From assembly GCF_001625215.2 (NCBI RefSeq), contig NC_030381.2:37942689-38006688 (forward strand): 64,000 bases of DNA, written 5' to 3'. How positions within the stretch are numbered: the stretch's first letter is position 1; each line of letters starts with the position of its first letter. Both the position numbers and the translations under genes were made by a program. Shown piece after piece: positions 44,901-55,436 of the stretch. The notes beneath the pieces were generated by a model, which saw nothing but the letters and a program-made list of their open reading frames with translations, did not search any database and was not told the origin of the DNA. This DNA comes from Daucus carota subsp. sativus (taxonomy: Eukaryota; Streptophyta; Magnoliopsida; Apiales; Apiaceae).

Positions 44901-47900
44901 ATGTATATTAAAAATTATCTATAATTTCTGGATGTTTATAATGTGGTCTTTAATATGTCTAGTAAATATGAATTAATTCAGTCATGTAACATATCCGATG
45001 ATATGGCTAAGAAGTCTAGACAATGGCTTTAATATACATGGGACACAGATGATAGATGATGATAGTCATTAGCATTTTCTTAAGGAAGAAGAGAATGTAC
45101 TTGTGGTAGATTACTTGTATACCCTAGGCCCTAGCACCTTAATATTTAGGTTTTCAATTTTCCTTTCAACAATCTAAGCATGTGAAGAAAAAGCATGCCA
45201 AAATAAGTAAATGTACATTTTTTTGCTGATAACGTGTATGGTGCAGTATGTAGTCATGATAAATAATAATATTAAAAATTTTAAGACGCTGCACATACGT
45301 CACAGAAGAAGTATAATTTATAACTTGGTAACAATTATACTTTCAAGAAAACATTATAAGAAATTTCGTGTATTTACTTATTTCTGCATTATCTTTTGAT
45401 CGAACATTAGATCGGTGAAAAGTTGTTGCTAATATGATTTTAATGGTGGCAAGGTAGATAATTTATAAGGCCTGTTCCTTCTCTTTATTTGTTAATTTTT
45501 GTTAATCTTTAGTTTGACTATGCAGGATATTACTTGCACGGTTAGAGTATTTACGAGAGACCTTTCAAATAAAAGAAGGCGATTTCTTGACTTTTGATGC
45601 ATTGGTATGTATCTGAATCAACTTCAAAATATCTATCTGTGTAATGTATGATCGTGTGAGTTCAATTGCTTTGATAGTCATTACTTGTTACATTGATGCG
45701 CAGAGACAGGCTGCTCAATGTGTGGGGCGTGTAATCCGTTCAAAAGCTGATTATGGAATGATGATATTTGCCGACAAAAGGTTGCATTTTGTTGTCGCAT
45801 GTACAGTTTTTCTACTACTTGTCTGTAACTGTGTGATGCTGAATCTTTGCTTTACCCATGCTGATTAGCTTAATACTTTTTCTCCAAGTATAAAAATGGC
45901 GGCATTTATTTTCAATTTTTTTTATCAAATCCCAATTTATGACAGTTAACGCATATATAATATGAACTCTCCTAATTACTTTGTGACAAGATATTATATG
46001 TATACTAATTGTTCTTTTATTGTTTATGTTGTAATATTTAATTTTGTTTTAAAGATACATTTATTTTTAGAATAATATACATCTTTTACAAATAGGTTCT
46101 TGAATTGATAGGCGGGTTTGGGTTGATAAATTTTTATTGGGCATGTTAAATAAGTTTCTAATAATTAAACCCGTCAGGGAGATTTTTAAATGTGTTTTTA
46201 GTTACATCAGAAAGGCTCATTAACACATGTTATAAAATATGTTGGCCCATACGTCGGCCCAAATACCAACCAACCAAAACTTTAAATGTGTTCAGCTTTG
46301 ATAGAATACTATAGATTTGTTCTTTTATTGTATACGTTACAATATTTAATTTTGTTTCAAAGATAGATTTATTTTAGGATGATATGCCTCCTTTAATTAT
46401 ATAGGTTTTTGAATTGATAGATGTCTTTGGGTTAATATATTTTTATTGGGTATATAAAATAAGTTTCTAATAATTAAGCATGTCAAAAGACTTCTAATTA
46501 ATAGGACCTGTTTTAATGGGGATGTTTAAATTTGTTTAATTATAATTAAGAGGCCCGTTAAAAGTTTTGACTTTTTGCACGTAATCAAGGGTGCAAAAAA
46601 ACATTATTCTACACATTATATTTCAAATTTCTTTTTCTAAACAAAAAAAATTAATTAACATTTATATTTTTATTCAGAAAAATAAATTTGAAAAATAATA
46701 TGTAGAAATATTTAGCACCTCAAATTACATGCAAAAAGTCAAAGCAGCTATTATTTTGGGACAAAGTGAGTATAAAATAAGGACGCCCATGAGCTGCCCT
46801 AAATACCGACCGACCGACCAAAACTTTTAAGTTTTAATGTTTTGGCATGTAGTTATATATAAGAAAAAATGAAAACACTGACCCCGCACTAAATAAAAAA
46901 ATATCGTATAATCTGTTGAGATATACTAATTCTGTTGTTTTTTAAAGTTGGATGCATTTGAGAGTGAGTGCCAGAATGTCTGTTTCTTAGGTAAAGTTGA
47001 CCTCCACAAGGCAACGCATATATGCTCCTTTGCTGTAACTCTTATAGAATTAAACAGATTAAAGTCACATCACCCACTCTATTATTGTGGGAAGTGGAAA
47101 CAACATTCATCCCTGAGGCTGAGGTTAACTTGTCTATGGGCTAACTTCGCAGGTACACCCGTCATGACAAGCGTTCAAAGTTGCCAGGATGGATATTGTC
47201 ACAGTTACGTGAAGCACATTTGAACCTGAGTACTGACATGGCGGTGCATATAGCAAAAGATGTATGTTAATCTTCTATTTTGGTTGAATGTATCTGGTAC
47301 TGCAATTTCAATTTCTCGTGATATGTTCAAAGTAATGTTAAACAAAAGTCTTCCGTATCGATCTCTGTACAGATATTCTTTTAGTGACACCTGTGCAAAA
47401 GAAGATAAAAAAGTTTGAACAAAAGAATAAGAAGTATACTCCCTAGGTCTTGTAATTTTTGTCCTGTTGACTTCTACACGTTTTAAGTTTTTAATGAATA
47501 TACTAGTACATAATACTTAAAATTTCCCTTGGTTTGTATATAGATTCTAAGACTAAAATTTTTTTAGGTGAAAGAAAAGTGCTATTATCGTTATTAAATG
47601 TCTTGATATACACGCAAAGTCAAATTTACAAAAATTGTGAGACGTAGGGAGTACTTAGTAACAAAAGTGAACACATATATTAGGCATGATCAAGAGGGAC
47701 GTGCTTACTTCTAAGAGGCCAAAGTTATTAGCAGTTACTGAGCATATCTTTTCAGGAGAAGATAATTTTGTTAACAATGCAATATTGGATTTACATGTAC
47801 TAATGATTGACTGATATTTCATGATGGGTGCAGTTCTTGCGTAAAATGGCCCAACCATACGATAAGACCGGTGGTGGTGGTAAGAAGACTCTATTGTCGC

Positions 47901-47950
47901 AAGAAGACTTGGAAAAGATGGGCATTGGCAATACTGACATGCTGTTTTGA
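38937..47950 (+). CDS. UVH6: XPD/UVH6, TFIIH 5'-3' DNA helicase (756 aa)
   Basis: XPD (ERCC2/Rad3) is the iron-sulphur helicase of TFIIH, acting in nucleotide excision repair and transcription initiation. Twelve exons join in frame to 756 residues (758 in Arabidopsis UVH6): 38937-39467, 41800-42080, 42412-42494, 42594-42997, 43400-43593, 43949-44129, 44222-44346, 44754-44843, 45526-45604, 45704-45780, 47153-47261 and 47834-47950. Walker A is GTGKT (45-49). Four iron-sulphur cysteines are at 116, 134, 155 and 189, matching the spacing in human XPD. The DEAH box is at 233-236, and helicase motif [10 protein letters not shown] is at 661-668. Nothing essential is missing. Exon 3 needs an AAG acceptor with a poor pyrimidine tract. 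Intron 1 (2.3 kb) holds three delimited transposons; introns 10 and 11 also carry repeats. Confidence 0.97.
39677..40062. mobile_element. hAT-type MITE in XPD intron 1 (386 bp)
   Basis: A perfect 8-bp duplication, GGTTGGTG, flanks it (39669-39676 and 40063-40070). Inverted ends are CTAGAAAGCA and CTAGGAAGCA. The arms contain degenerate GGGGATTC and CCGCACCCGTACC words. No coding capacity. Confidence 0.85.
40428..40739. mobile_element. Stowaway MITE in XPD intron 1 (312 bp)
   Basis: CTCCCTCTGTCCC on the left and GGGACGGAGGGAG on the right, each flanked by TA. Internally it contains a duplicated CACCCACTACTTTC segment (near 40531 and 40585). It is non-coding. Confidence 0.9.
40792..41431. mobile_element. 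Long-hairpin MULE-type MITE in XPD intron 1 (640 bp)
   Basis: A perfect 9-bp duplication, TTGATTGTT, flanks it (40783-40791 and 41432-41440). Ends are GGGAAAATTAAATT and, on the other strand, GGGCAAATTAATTT. The two halves are inverted over about 270 bp each, for example CTGAACTATTGACGTTTTAT near 40817 with its complement near 41390. An intronic transcript would therefore fold into one long hairpin. Confidence 0.92.
46005..46510. repeat. Two-copy direct duplication in XPD intron 10
   Basis: Segments beginning TTGTTCTTTTATTGT near 46008 and 46318 run in parallel for about 190 bp, with about 85 % identity by eye. Both end in AAGTTTCTAATAATTAA. A third block near 46600-46790 (TTTGACTTTTTGCACGTAATCA and its inverted partner GCAAAAAGTCAAA) looks like a decayed fold-back element. 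Confidence 0.65.
47439..47651. mobile_element. Stowaway-like MITE in XPD intron 11
   Basis: Left end CTCCCTAGGTCTTGTAATTTTTGTCC and right end ACAAAAATTGTGAGACGTAGGGAG are inverted. TA dinucleotides flank it (47437-47438 and 47652-47653). It is about 213 bp and non-coding. Confidence 0.8.
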
Positions 47951-48735
47951 GGATTTATCTTTTTAAACTCTAGCAAGTCATCAATTTGGCAATTTCTCTT
48001 ATTTTGTTTAATTGCAAACTAACGATTGACAGATATAGAAGCACGTTTTTGTAGACAAATTAGCTGGAGATGCCGGAATCTGACTGCTTAGGAAGACCCT
48101 GGTATTATAAAGATTGTTATAATGCTGTCTACAGTTTTGGTGTATATTAGCAGTTAAATATGAGTGGAATCTGTTACATATAGCGCTGTTCAGTCAATTT
48201 GGCATATAGAATCTGCCGTGGTTGAATGACACTGTTATATATAGTGGTGTTTTTGCGCAATAAGTTCTGCTAGTGTTTTGAATGAATCTGGTACTTGATA
48301 GATATGTATAAGTTTTCGTAAGCTGCGGAAATTATGAAATGAAAGTGTCTGATAACTAAAAACAACTGATAGTGTAAAAATGCTGAATTGATTTATGATT
48401 AAAGCAATTTATATGACCTACAGTAAATAGTAACCCTAAATGTGGTTACATCTGTGCAACTCATAAGATATATAATTTAAGTACAATGTATTTTTGTTTG
48501 ATATCATCTGCTGTAGTAATAATATAATTGTCACAGGTTGCTTTTATATTTTTCATGAGGTTCTACTCTATGCAGTTATGTGAGCTGAGCCTAAGTCCTA
48601 TAACAATGTAATAACAAGCAACCCTGAGTGATGACACTGGAAGTTTCAGCCCCTCTCCATCTGAATTAACCTAGTAACTCATCAGGTAAATGCATAGTTA
48701 TTACTGCGACGTTTCCTCTGTGTTCTACAAATTCT
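47951..48735. other. XPD/TT8 convergent intergenic spacer
   Basis: About 780 bp between convergent stop codons. It contains the two 3' UTRs; I see no gene and no delimited repeat. Confidence 0.6.
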
Positions 48736-51700
48736 TTAAGGGTGTGACGGAATGATATTCTTCATCGCCTTCTTCACTTCTGTTATGCTTGCCTTCTTCC
48801 CATTAACAGTCTCCTTCACCTGCTCACACAAGTTGAACAGATTAAACCAATACTCGATATTTGATCGAGACTGACAGAACAAGTGTGATATATATTGCCA
48901 AAGTTCATATCAGTTGCAAATCCTGAATATATGTAAATCACTATCATTTAAAATCTGGTACTAAGGCTTGCATGAGTGTCACTCTATGCGGGAACTGCCT
49001 CGTATTTTAAAAATTTTCAGAGGTTTCTAGGTATTGTGATGGATTTTTGCTATGAAGCCTGTGTCGTCCATTTATATACAGTGTATATGTAAATTATTTC
49101 GATTCTCAAATAGATTTTGAAAGATAAAAGATTACCTTAGCTCTCAGCTCCGCTACAAATCCACCGTTACTTGAAGAAGAGGAATGAGCAGCCGTGATCT
49201 CCATCCGAAACTCCCTCAGCTTCATCATCACATCCAACAACAATCCTTCCTTATAAGGACACTTGATCTCCACCAGCCCATCGTTCTCTATTATGGACAC
49301 TTCCATTGTCGTTTCCTGCTGCACCTCTGCTGCTTTCACCACTCTGCGACCTCCCTGCTCCACCACTCTCATCTTCCTCTTATCCCTGCGTGAGTCACCC
49401 CGGTTCCCCAGTCGTTGATCAACACAATCAGCATCTTCATTCACATGATGTTCGCGTGCCTCCAGCTCATGTATCTTTTTACGAAGCTGCTTCACATACT
49501 CTATGGTGTCGCCTAAAATAGATGCCTTGTCCATTTTAGTCACAAAGGGTACTAGTGATCTCAGTATCACAAACCTCTCGTTCAGTTTTTCTCTTCTACG
49601 ACGCTCAGCCAGCACGTGGTTTGCGCTGAGCTCTTCCTGTGAGGCAGATTTCTTAAGCTGCAGCATGACCGAATCCTCAGCCGTGTTGTCGAGAGATTTG
49701 GAGTGGAGGTAAGGGACTGTAAACAGAATGTATTTGAGGAGATATTGAGATGTTCTGTTGGAGTGGCGGTGGGATCTGGATGTCGCGGCAGCTGTGCAGA
49801 TACTGAATGAGGATTGGGGAGAATGTATAGAATACACGGCCGAGGAAGTGCCGGAACTACGGCCTGAGAAGTTGCGGTTGTGAAGGATGGTAGTGATTGT
49901 TTGAGAGTAATGGTTATGTTCTTCCAGCAACTCATCCTCAGCTGTAATAGCTGCTGTGTGATTAAAACACATAATTAATCACTTACCACCAATTTGACTA
50001 AAAAAGCAAATTAATCATAAATGTAATCTCAATTGCAATTCGCGTAACCTGAAAATCAAGTGATTTCAATCAAGATTGCAACTATGTATACAATTTGGAT
50101 TGTAGTATTTCTTAAAATAAGTTCGGAAATATGAGTATTTTTGCAAATTTTCCGTTAGCCCGATTAACCTTTTACGGAACTAAACGAACAAGTTAAGCCT
50201 GGTCCATTCTTAAATTTAAGAACTGATCATGTGTGTACCTGTGAGTGGTGCATGGATCCACTTGGACCCCGGAACATACGGGTCTATTGGGATCCCAGGT
50301 TGGCTAACCTTAAGCAAGTGAAAATCAGAGTCCAGATTATTGGAACCACTCTCAGGGGAGCCGAGATGAATATTATCATTGGACATATGATGCAACATTA
50401 CCTGCAATCTAGGCTCACCTTCTATATCACCAACCACATTGCGTGGATCTACTGAACCGAAAGGAGTAGGAGTCCGGGCTGCTTCAGCCTCAACATCAAT
50501 TCCATCTCCTTCATCATCGTCTTCTTCTCCTGCATCGTCGTCATCATCATTATCATCGTCATTCTCATCATCGTCATCCATTTCAACGAGCCTTGAAGGA
50601 GAGATAAGATTCGAGGTGGAGTGCTCGGAAAGAGCTGGCTTAGGTGGATGAGTTGCCTGATTATTGCAGTTAATAAAGTAACTTTTCACTTGTTCGATGA
50701 ACTCTATCTTCTCTTCTACCTGCATCCACCAAGTTTTCCAAAATCAAGTTATTTTCTGTGAAACATACCGAGCCTCAGGCACATACAGCTTCATTGATGA
50801 TTCGTGTTGATTTACCTTGTCGGTCGTTCCAAGCTCAACTACACCATCTAGGAGAGGAATGCATACCACAGTCTGCATAAGTATACACAACGATAAACAT
50901 GAACATTTAAATCACATGCTACTATAAAATGGGTGCTGCTCCCATCATAAGCATGCTAAGGAGGGCGTAATTAGCTTATTGTTTTATAGTTGTTAGATGA
51001 TTAATCGAATAACCAGGATTATAATAAAATTCTGCCACGCTTTGTTTTTAGTTGGACGGTTGAAATGGATATTTACCCGTTGAGTGGTTTTTTTCGCTGA
51101 ACAACTAAAATACATATTTTACCTATTCAGTGGAACAAAGCATTGAACATGGTAGAATTTTATTATAATCTTTTATCGTTGGATTAATCATCCAACAGTT
51201 ATAAAACAATAAGATAATTCTAGAGCTGTTCACGAACCGAGCCGAGCCGAGTTTTGACCGAACCGAGCCGAGCTTTAATTTTTTTTCTGACGAGCCGAGC
51301 CGAGCCGAGCTTTTTAATCGAACAAAAATTGTGTTCAAGCTCGGCTCGTTAACTAACGAGCCGAACACGAGCTTGTTCGCGAACAAATACGAGCCAAGCC
51401 GAGTCGAGTCGAGTCGAGTCGAGCTAGAAAAAAAATAAGGACAAACCGCTAGTTGACTCTTAAAATAGCTAACCTAATAATTTCAATTTTTTTGAAACTT
51501 TGTTTATATCACTAAAATGTATATATGTTAACATCCATACAGTTGGATCGGTAAAAAATATTTTTTAAAATATTGAAACACTAAACTAGGATTAAACACT
51601 AGTTAACGGTACTAGTCAAACTTCTACTTGCCTGTTAAAAACCAAATAAAATTATTATTTCCTAAAATTTTGTTTACATCACTAAAATATATATATATAT

Positions 51701-53945
51701 ATATATATATATTATGTTGAATTCTGAGTCCAATAACATATATAAATTATAAAAAAACCCCGAAAATATTACATTTTTTCGAGCTTTAACGAGCCGAACT
51801 CGAGCCGAACGAGCTCGAGCCGAGCTCGAGCCGAGCTCGAGCCGAACATACTAAAAGCTCGGCTCGAGCTCGTTTACTTAACGAACAATTTTTTGTGTTC
51901 GAGCTCGAGCTCGTTAACTTAACGAGCCGAGCCGAACGAGCTCTTAACGAGCCGAGCTCGAGCTTGTTCGCGAACAGCTCGGTTCGTTAAACAGCCCTAG
52001 ATAATTCACCCACTAGAGCATGTGTACGTCGGGGACCAGGGCAGTAATTTAAAGTATTACCTGTACTCCTGCGCTCTAGTGAAACATCGGAACAAAATCA
52101 TATATATGCAGAGAGAAACAAATGATTGTAAGTTGATCTTCAATGCATTTGCAGTAGCCAGGAAAATCAATGATTCGTCGAGTATTAGTAATTAAAAGGT
52201 ACCTTAGCAAGAATAGCTCTGGTAAAGTGTTTACTGGAGGCCTCGTTTGCGCCCTTGAGCCACAAGTGTTGTCGCTTCACATAGGCCTTACCAGGCAACC
52301 TATATGTTGAATCGTCAAACTAATTGATATCATGAAATCAAAAATATTATGTCATTTGGAATTAGAATGAGCTAGTGAAGTCATCTTCTTCTGGTGAGTT
52401 CGATTAGATATGAATCCCCAGTAACTGCGTTATTTCTTCTAAATTTAAGAGATTATAAGCACTCACAGTTTTTGTCACTTGTATAAATTATAATACCTTC
52501 CCATATAAGGTATTATAATGCCAAGAAAATGAAATAGAACAATAATAAGAATATGAATTCTATGATATTATAATTCTTTACATTTGTGATAAATAAAGTA
52601 CGACAGTGATTCGGGCCAATCAGGCCGAGTTTTGAGGCGGAAATTATTCGAGGTTAATTGAGTCGGGCGAGCCGACTCGTTTAACTTAATCAAGTCAAAA
52701 TCTCTATCCGAACTTGACTCGTTTAATTTTACGAGTCGAGCCGGCTCGTTTAGCTAAACGAGTCGGTATTAAGGAGTTGGTCGAAGCAACTAGTTTAATT
52801 TTACACTTAATCGAGTTTAAACCTCTATACGAACTCGACTTGTTTGACTAAACAAACCGAGTTGAGCCCAATCAAACGAACTCGAGCCGGCGAGCTTCCT
52901 GTCCGAATTCCAGCTCTAAAATAAAGTAATAAACCATGAATTATAATTTTTTAAAACAAATATGGCATAAGAGAATGTCGATAAGAATAAAATCTAAAAC
53001 CCATCAGTATGGTTCCGTCATCCGTGAACATACAAACATACTGGTCCATGACTCCAATGCCTCCTTTCATTATCAAGAAAAATACAGAGGACTTGAGTGT
53101 TCGTTTGTCTCCAATAATTTGGTGATGGGACTATCTTGTTTGTAGAGATAAAACAAAATCACGAAAAAGTAATCGAATATTTTTAGATATAAGCATGAAA
53201 AATATAGAGATGGATGGTGAAAAGGACTTACCCTACACCAAGAGGAAAAGAGAAAGAGACGCACATGAGATAGAACCATTCAGATTCCGTCAAGTCCTCC
53301 GGGGACAAAGCTGCTGGACGCCGACTAGGGTTGTTCAAATCTCCGGTTGAGAGAGAATCGTAAAGCTCTCGCAGTTGCTGACTTCTCTCCAGCGAGGCCT
53401 CCTCTGTACTCACTTCCACTGAATTTACCGTCTTCCTCGTCTTTATCGCTCCATTGTAGTAACCATCTCCCCATACCAGCACCCTGCATTCGCACACAAA
53501 AATGTTGCATAAAAACATAAGCAGTGGCGGATTCGAAAATCCACTAAGAGCGCGTTCATTTATAAAAAAAATCAGTAATTTTCATCAGTGACAGGTTCAG
53601 ATATCCACTAAGAAGGGGGCTTCATTTAAAAAAAATCTAATGTTCGTTAAATGACATATTAATATAGACGTAAAAAGTATTTGAGTAAGGTAGACAAAAA
53701 TTTTAAAAGGGGACTTGTAAAAAAATATAATTTTAAATTATAGTATAAATAAGAAAAAGCTGTGAGGGTGCTTAAGCCCCCGAGCACCCCTTCCACATCC
53801 GCCACAGGCACGAGTCGGGATTCATGTACCGTTGTTTTTCGGGGGACAATTGCCAGAAGAGGCTGTAAGTCCAGTTCACCGCCTGCACCGCAGCCTGTAA
53901 CATGTTCTGATGAGCATTGGATTTATAAGGTGGTGGTGAAGCCAT
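48736..53945 (-). CDS. TT8: TT8/AN1-type bHLH regulator of flavonoid pigments (634 aa)
   Basis: This is a subgroup IIIf bHLH. Such proteins pair with R2R3-MYB and WD40 partners to activate late anthocyanin and proanthocyanidin genes. Seven minus-strand exons join in frame to 634 residues: 53945-53830, 53483-53232, 52299-52203, 50872-50816, 50719-50239, 49953-49136 and 48819-48736. The N-terminal MYB-interaction region is typical: AVNWTYSLFWQLSP, WGDGYYNGAIKTRKT, LTESEWFYLMCVSFSFP. A run of Asp/Glu lies at about 222-252. NLDSDFHLL is a TT8-like signature. The bHLH covers about 446-493, with H447, E451 and R455 of the basic HER positions present. An ACT-like domain and a VKETVNGKKAS tail end the protein. 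Exon 6 has a CAGCAG tandem acceptor. A hAT element sits 29 bp before the ATG. TT8 rather than GL3/EGL3 is my best reading, not proven. Confidence 0.93.
51221..51999. mobile_element. hAT-type element with GAGCCGAGCTCG arms in TT8 intron 3 (779 bp)
   Basis: A perfect 8-bp duplication, GATAATTC, flanks it (51213-51220 and 52000-52007). Ends are TAGAGCTGTTCACGAACC and, on the other strand, TAGGGCTGTTTAACGAACC. Both arms (about 51230-51425 and 51780-51990) are dense arrays of GAGCCGAGCTCG-type words, which are internally palindromic. The centre is AT-rich with an AT microsatellite near 51688-51712. No transposase frame. Confidence 0.92.
52599..52918. mobile_element. hAT-type MITE in TT8 intron 2 (320 bp)
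   Basis: A perfect 8-bp duplication, AAATAAAG, flanks it (52591-52598 and 52919-52926). Ends are TACGACAGTGATTCGG and, on the other strand, TAGAGCTGGAATTCGG. The interior is a degenerate array of CGAGTCG/CTCGTTTA words, the same design as the larger element in intron 3 but a different family. Confidence 0.8.
53522..53807. mobile_element. Decayed CAGTGGCGGA-type element in TT8 intron 1
   Basis: Left end CAGTGGCGGATTCG and right end, other strand, CTGTGGCGGATGTGG. These resemble the termini of the hAT element just upstream of the gene (CAGTGGCG). It fills most of the 346-bp intron 1 and ends 22 bp from the exon 1 donor. I found no target duplication, so it is older or the ends are eroded. Confidence 0.6.
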
Positions 53946-53974
53946 GTTGTACACTTATATAACCACGCTGAAAC

Positions 53975-54944
53975 CAGTGGCGTATGCAGGATTTAAGTCC
54001 AGAGGGGGCTGGATTTTAGTCCCACCGGGAAAAAAATTTTTGGGTACATAATATATAATTAAATTTGACATATTATTGTTACAACTTACAAATTCACAAT
54101 AACACTCTCCTAGGGGCTAGGTGCCATATTTTGAAACCTCACTATAATGTCTTCAACATCAATTGAATTCATTACATCCTTTTCAATATACGCCACCAAG
54201 CAGTCATTCATCAACTCATCACCAATCCTGTTCCGCAATTCTGTTTTAACATGTTTCATCGCAGAAAATACCCTTTCCACAGTTGCAGTTGCTACGGGTA
54301 AAATCAAAGCTAATTTCACAAGCAAATAAATCAATGGATAGACCTTGTGCTTCTTTACTTGAACTAACTTTTTTGATAACTCAACAAGACCGTGAAGATT
54401 AAAATCAAACCTCAAGGACTCAAGGTGATATTAAAGCTGAGAGAGGCAGAGAGGCAGAGCCGCAGAAAGCAAGTGAGAGAGGCAGAGAGCAAGCAGAGAC
54501 CAGAGACTATGCGAGAGAATCAGAGAACAGAGACTATGCGAATGTGAGAGAACAGAGACTATATATGCTTTTTTCCTTTCCTATGCTTTTTTTTCTTTCT
54601 AGTTGACTAGTTCTTAGGTTGTGTGTAAACTGTAATGTATACGTATTGTGTCTAACTATTAATTTAACTATTAGTCTATTACAAATGTAATATTAAAGTA
54701 TAAAATAAAATATAAAACTAAAATGTTATTAAAAAAGTTTGATAAAAATATTTTTTATGTATTCATTTGACTTTTTGAAAATAATTTTCATTTTTTAAAA
54801 ATAAATTAGTATGTACTAAAATATTTAGAGGGGTCTAATTTTTTTTTTTTAATCTTGTACACCAAAAAAAAAAAAAAAATAATTTTTTTTCAGAATCCAG
54901 GGGGGGCTATAGACCACCCTCGTCCCGTGCTAACTCCGCCACTG
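53975..54944 (-). mobile_element. hAT element in the TT8 5' UTR (970 bp)
   Basis: A perfect 8-bp duplication, GCTGAAAC, flanks it (53967-53974 and 54945-54952). Inverted ends begin CAGTGGCG on both strands; inner bases are TATGCAGG versus GAGTTAGC. It carries the C-terminal part of a hAT transposase on the minus strand (54110-54415), the same direction as TT8. Upstream of that frame on the same strand are a TATATA motif (about 54560) and a CT-rich leader with repeated CTCTGTTCTCT words. Most of the transposase is missing, so it is an internally deleted derivative. It lies between the TT8 TATA box and the start codon. Confidence 0.92.
54110..54415 (-). pseudogene. Truncated hAT transposase (C-terminal dimerisation region)
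   Basis: About 100 codons match the hAT C-terminal dimerisation region. The diagnostic series is LALILPVATATVERVFSAMK followed by KTELRNRIGDELMNDCL and a YIEKDV segment. The frame is closed by a TAA shortly upstream (near 54430) and lacks an ATG at its start, and the DNA-binding and catalytic parts are absent. It cannot act as transposase. It could be translated only from the internal ATG in FSAMK, if at all. Confidence 0.88.
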
Positions 54945-55145
54945 GCTGAAACGCATTCGCTTCGAAACCAGCAGTTGAGGCCAAAAAGAAGAAGTGAAAC
55001 AGAGAGTTAGGGCTGCATGATTGTGTGAAAAGAAAGGGAAAATCTTTTTGAGAAAGAGACTAAACGTGAGAGAGATTGAGAAATGATTGCGGATGGATGA
55101 GGGTTAGAGAAATATGACTGGTTGGTCTAGCTACCGGATTGTTAT

Positions 55146-55153
55146 CTTATATA
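55146..55153 (-). promoter_or_regulatory. Probable TATA box of the TT8-like gene
   Basis: On the minus strand the sequence reads CTCTATATAAGATAAC, a good plant TATA box. Without the 970-bp hAT insertion it would lie about 230 bp before the start codon, a reasonable leader length. Transcription would then begin near 55118. The position is inferred from sequence only. Confidence 0.6.
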
Positions 55154-55388
55154 GAGTATACAAACAAACGTGTGCTGCTTCTGAACCGTAGCATCTGCAT
55201 TTTGTCTTCTTGTTTTCTTCTACACATTTTCGTATCGTATTTTTACCACGAGAAGAGGGGTATCCGCTAGACCGGATCTTGCCTACAAAATTGTGTAGTG
55301 GACTAGTAGCGTAATGCATGATTTCAGTAATTTCTGCCACATGATGGCCAGTCAGTTAATAGAGGATGGCATTCTGCATTCTGGTGAA

Positions 55389-55436
55389 AACTGTATTGAG
55401 CTTGACATTTCCGTCTTCAACTGTTTTGAGCTTGAC
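55389..55436 (-). promoter_or_regulatory. Paired direct repeats upstream of the TT8-like TATA box
   Basis: Two near-identical 18-bp units, AACTGTATTGAGCTTGAC (55389-55406) and AACTGTTTTGAGCTTGAC (55419-55436), are exactly 30 bp apart, about three helical turns. Each contains the MYB-type core AACTG; the second runs into TGACGTGG, a bZIP-type core. They lie about 240-290 bp upstream of the TATA box. A role in TT8 control is inference. Confidence 0.45.

Noticed and set aside
49184..49712. Plus-strand open frames across the TT8 bHLH exon
   Set aside because: Antisense shadows of exon 6; the bHLH frame on the minus strand explains the openness.
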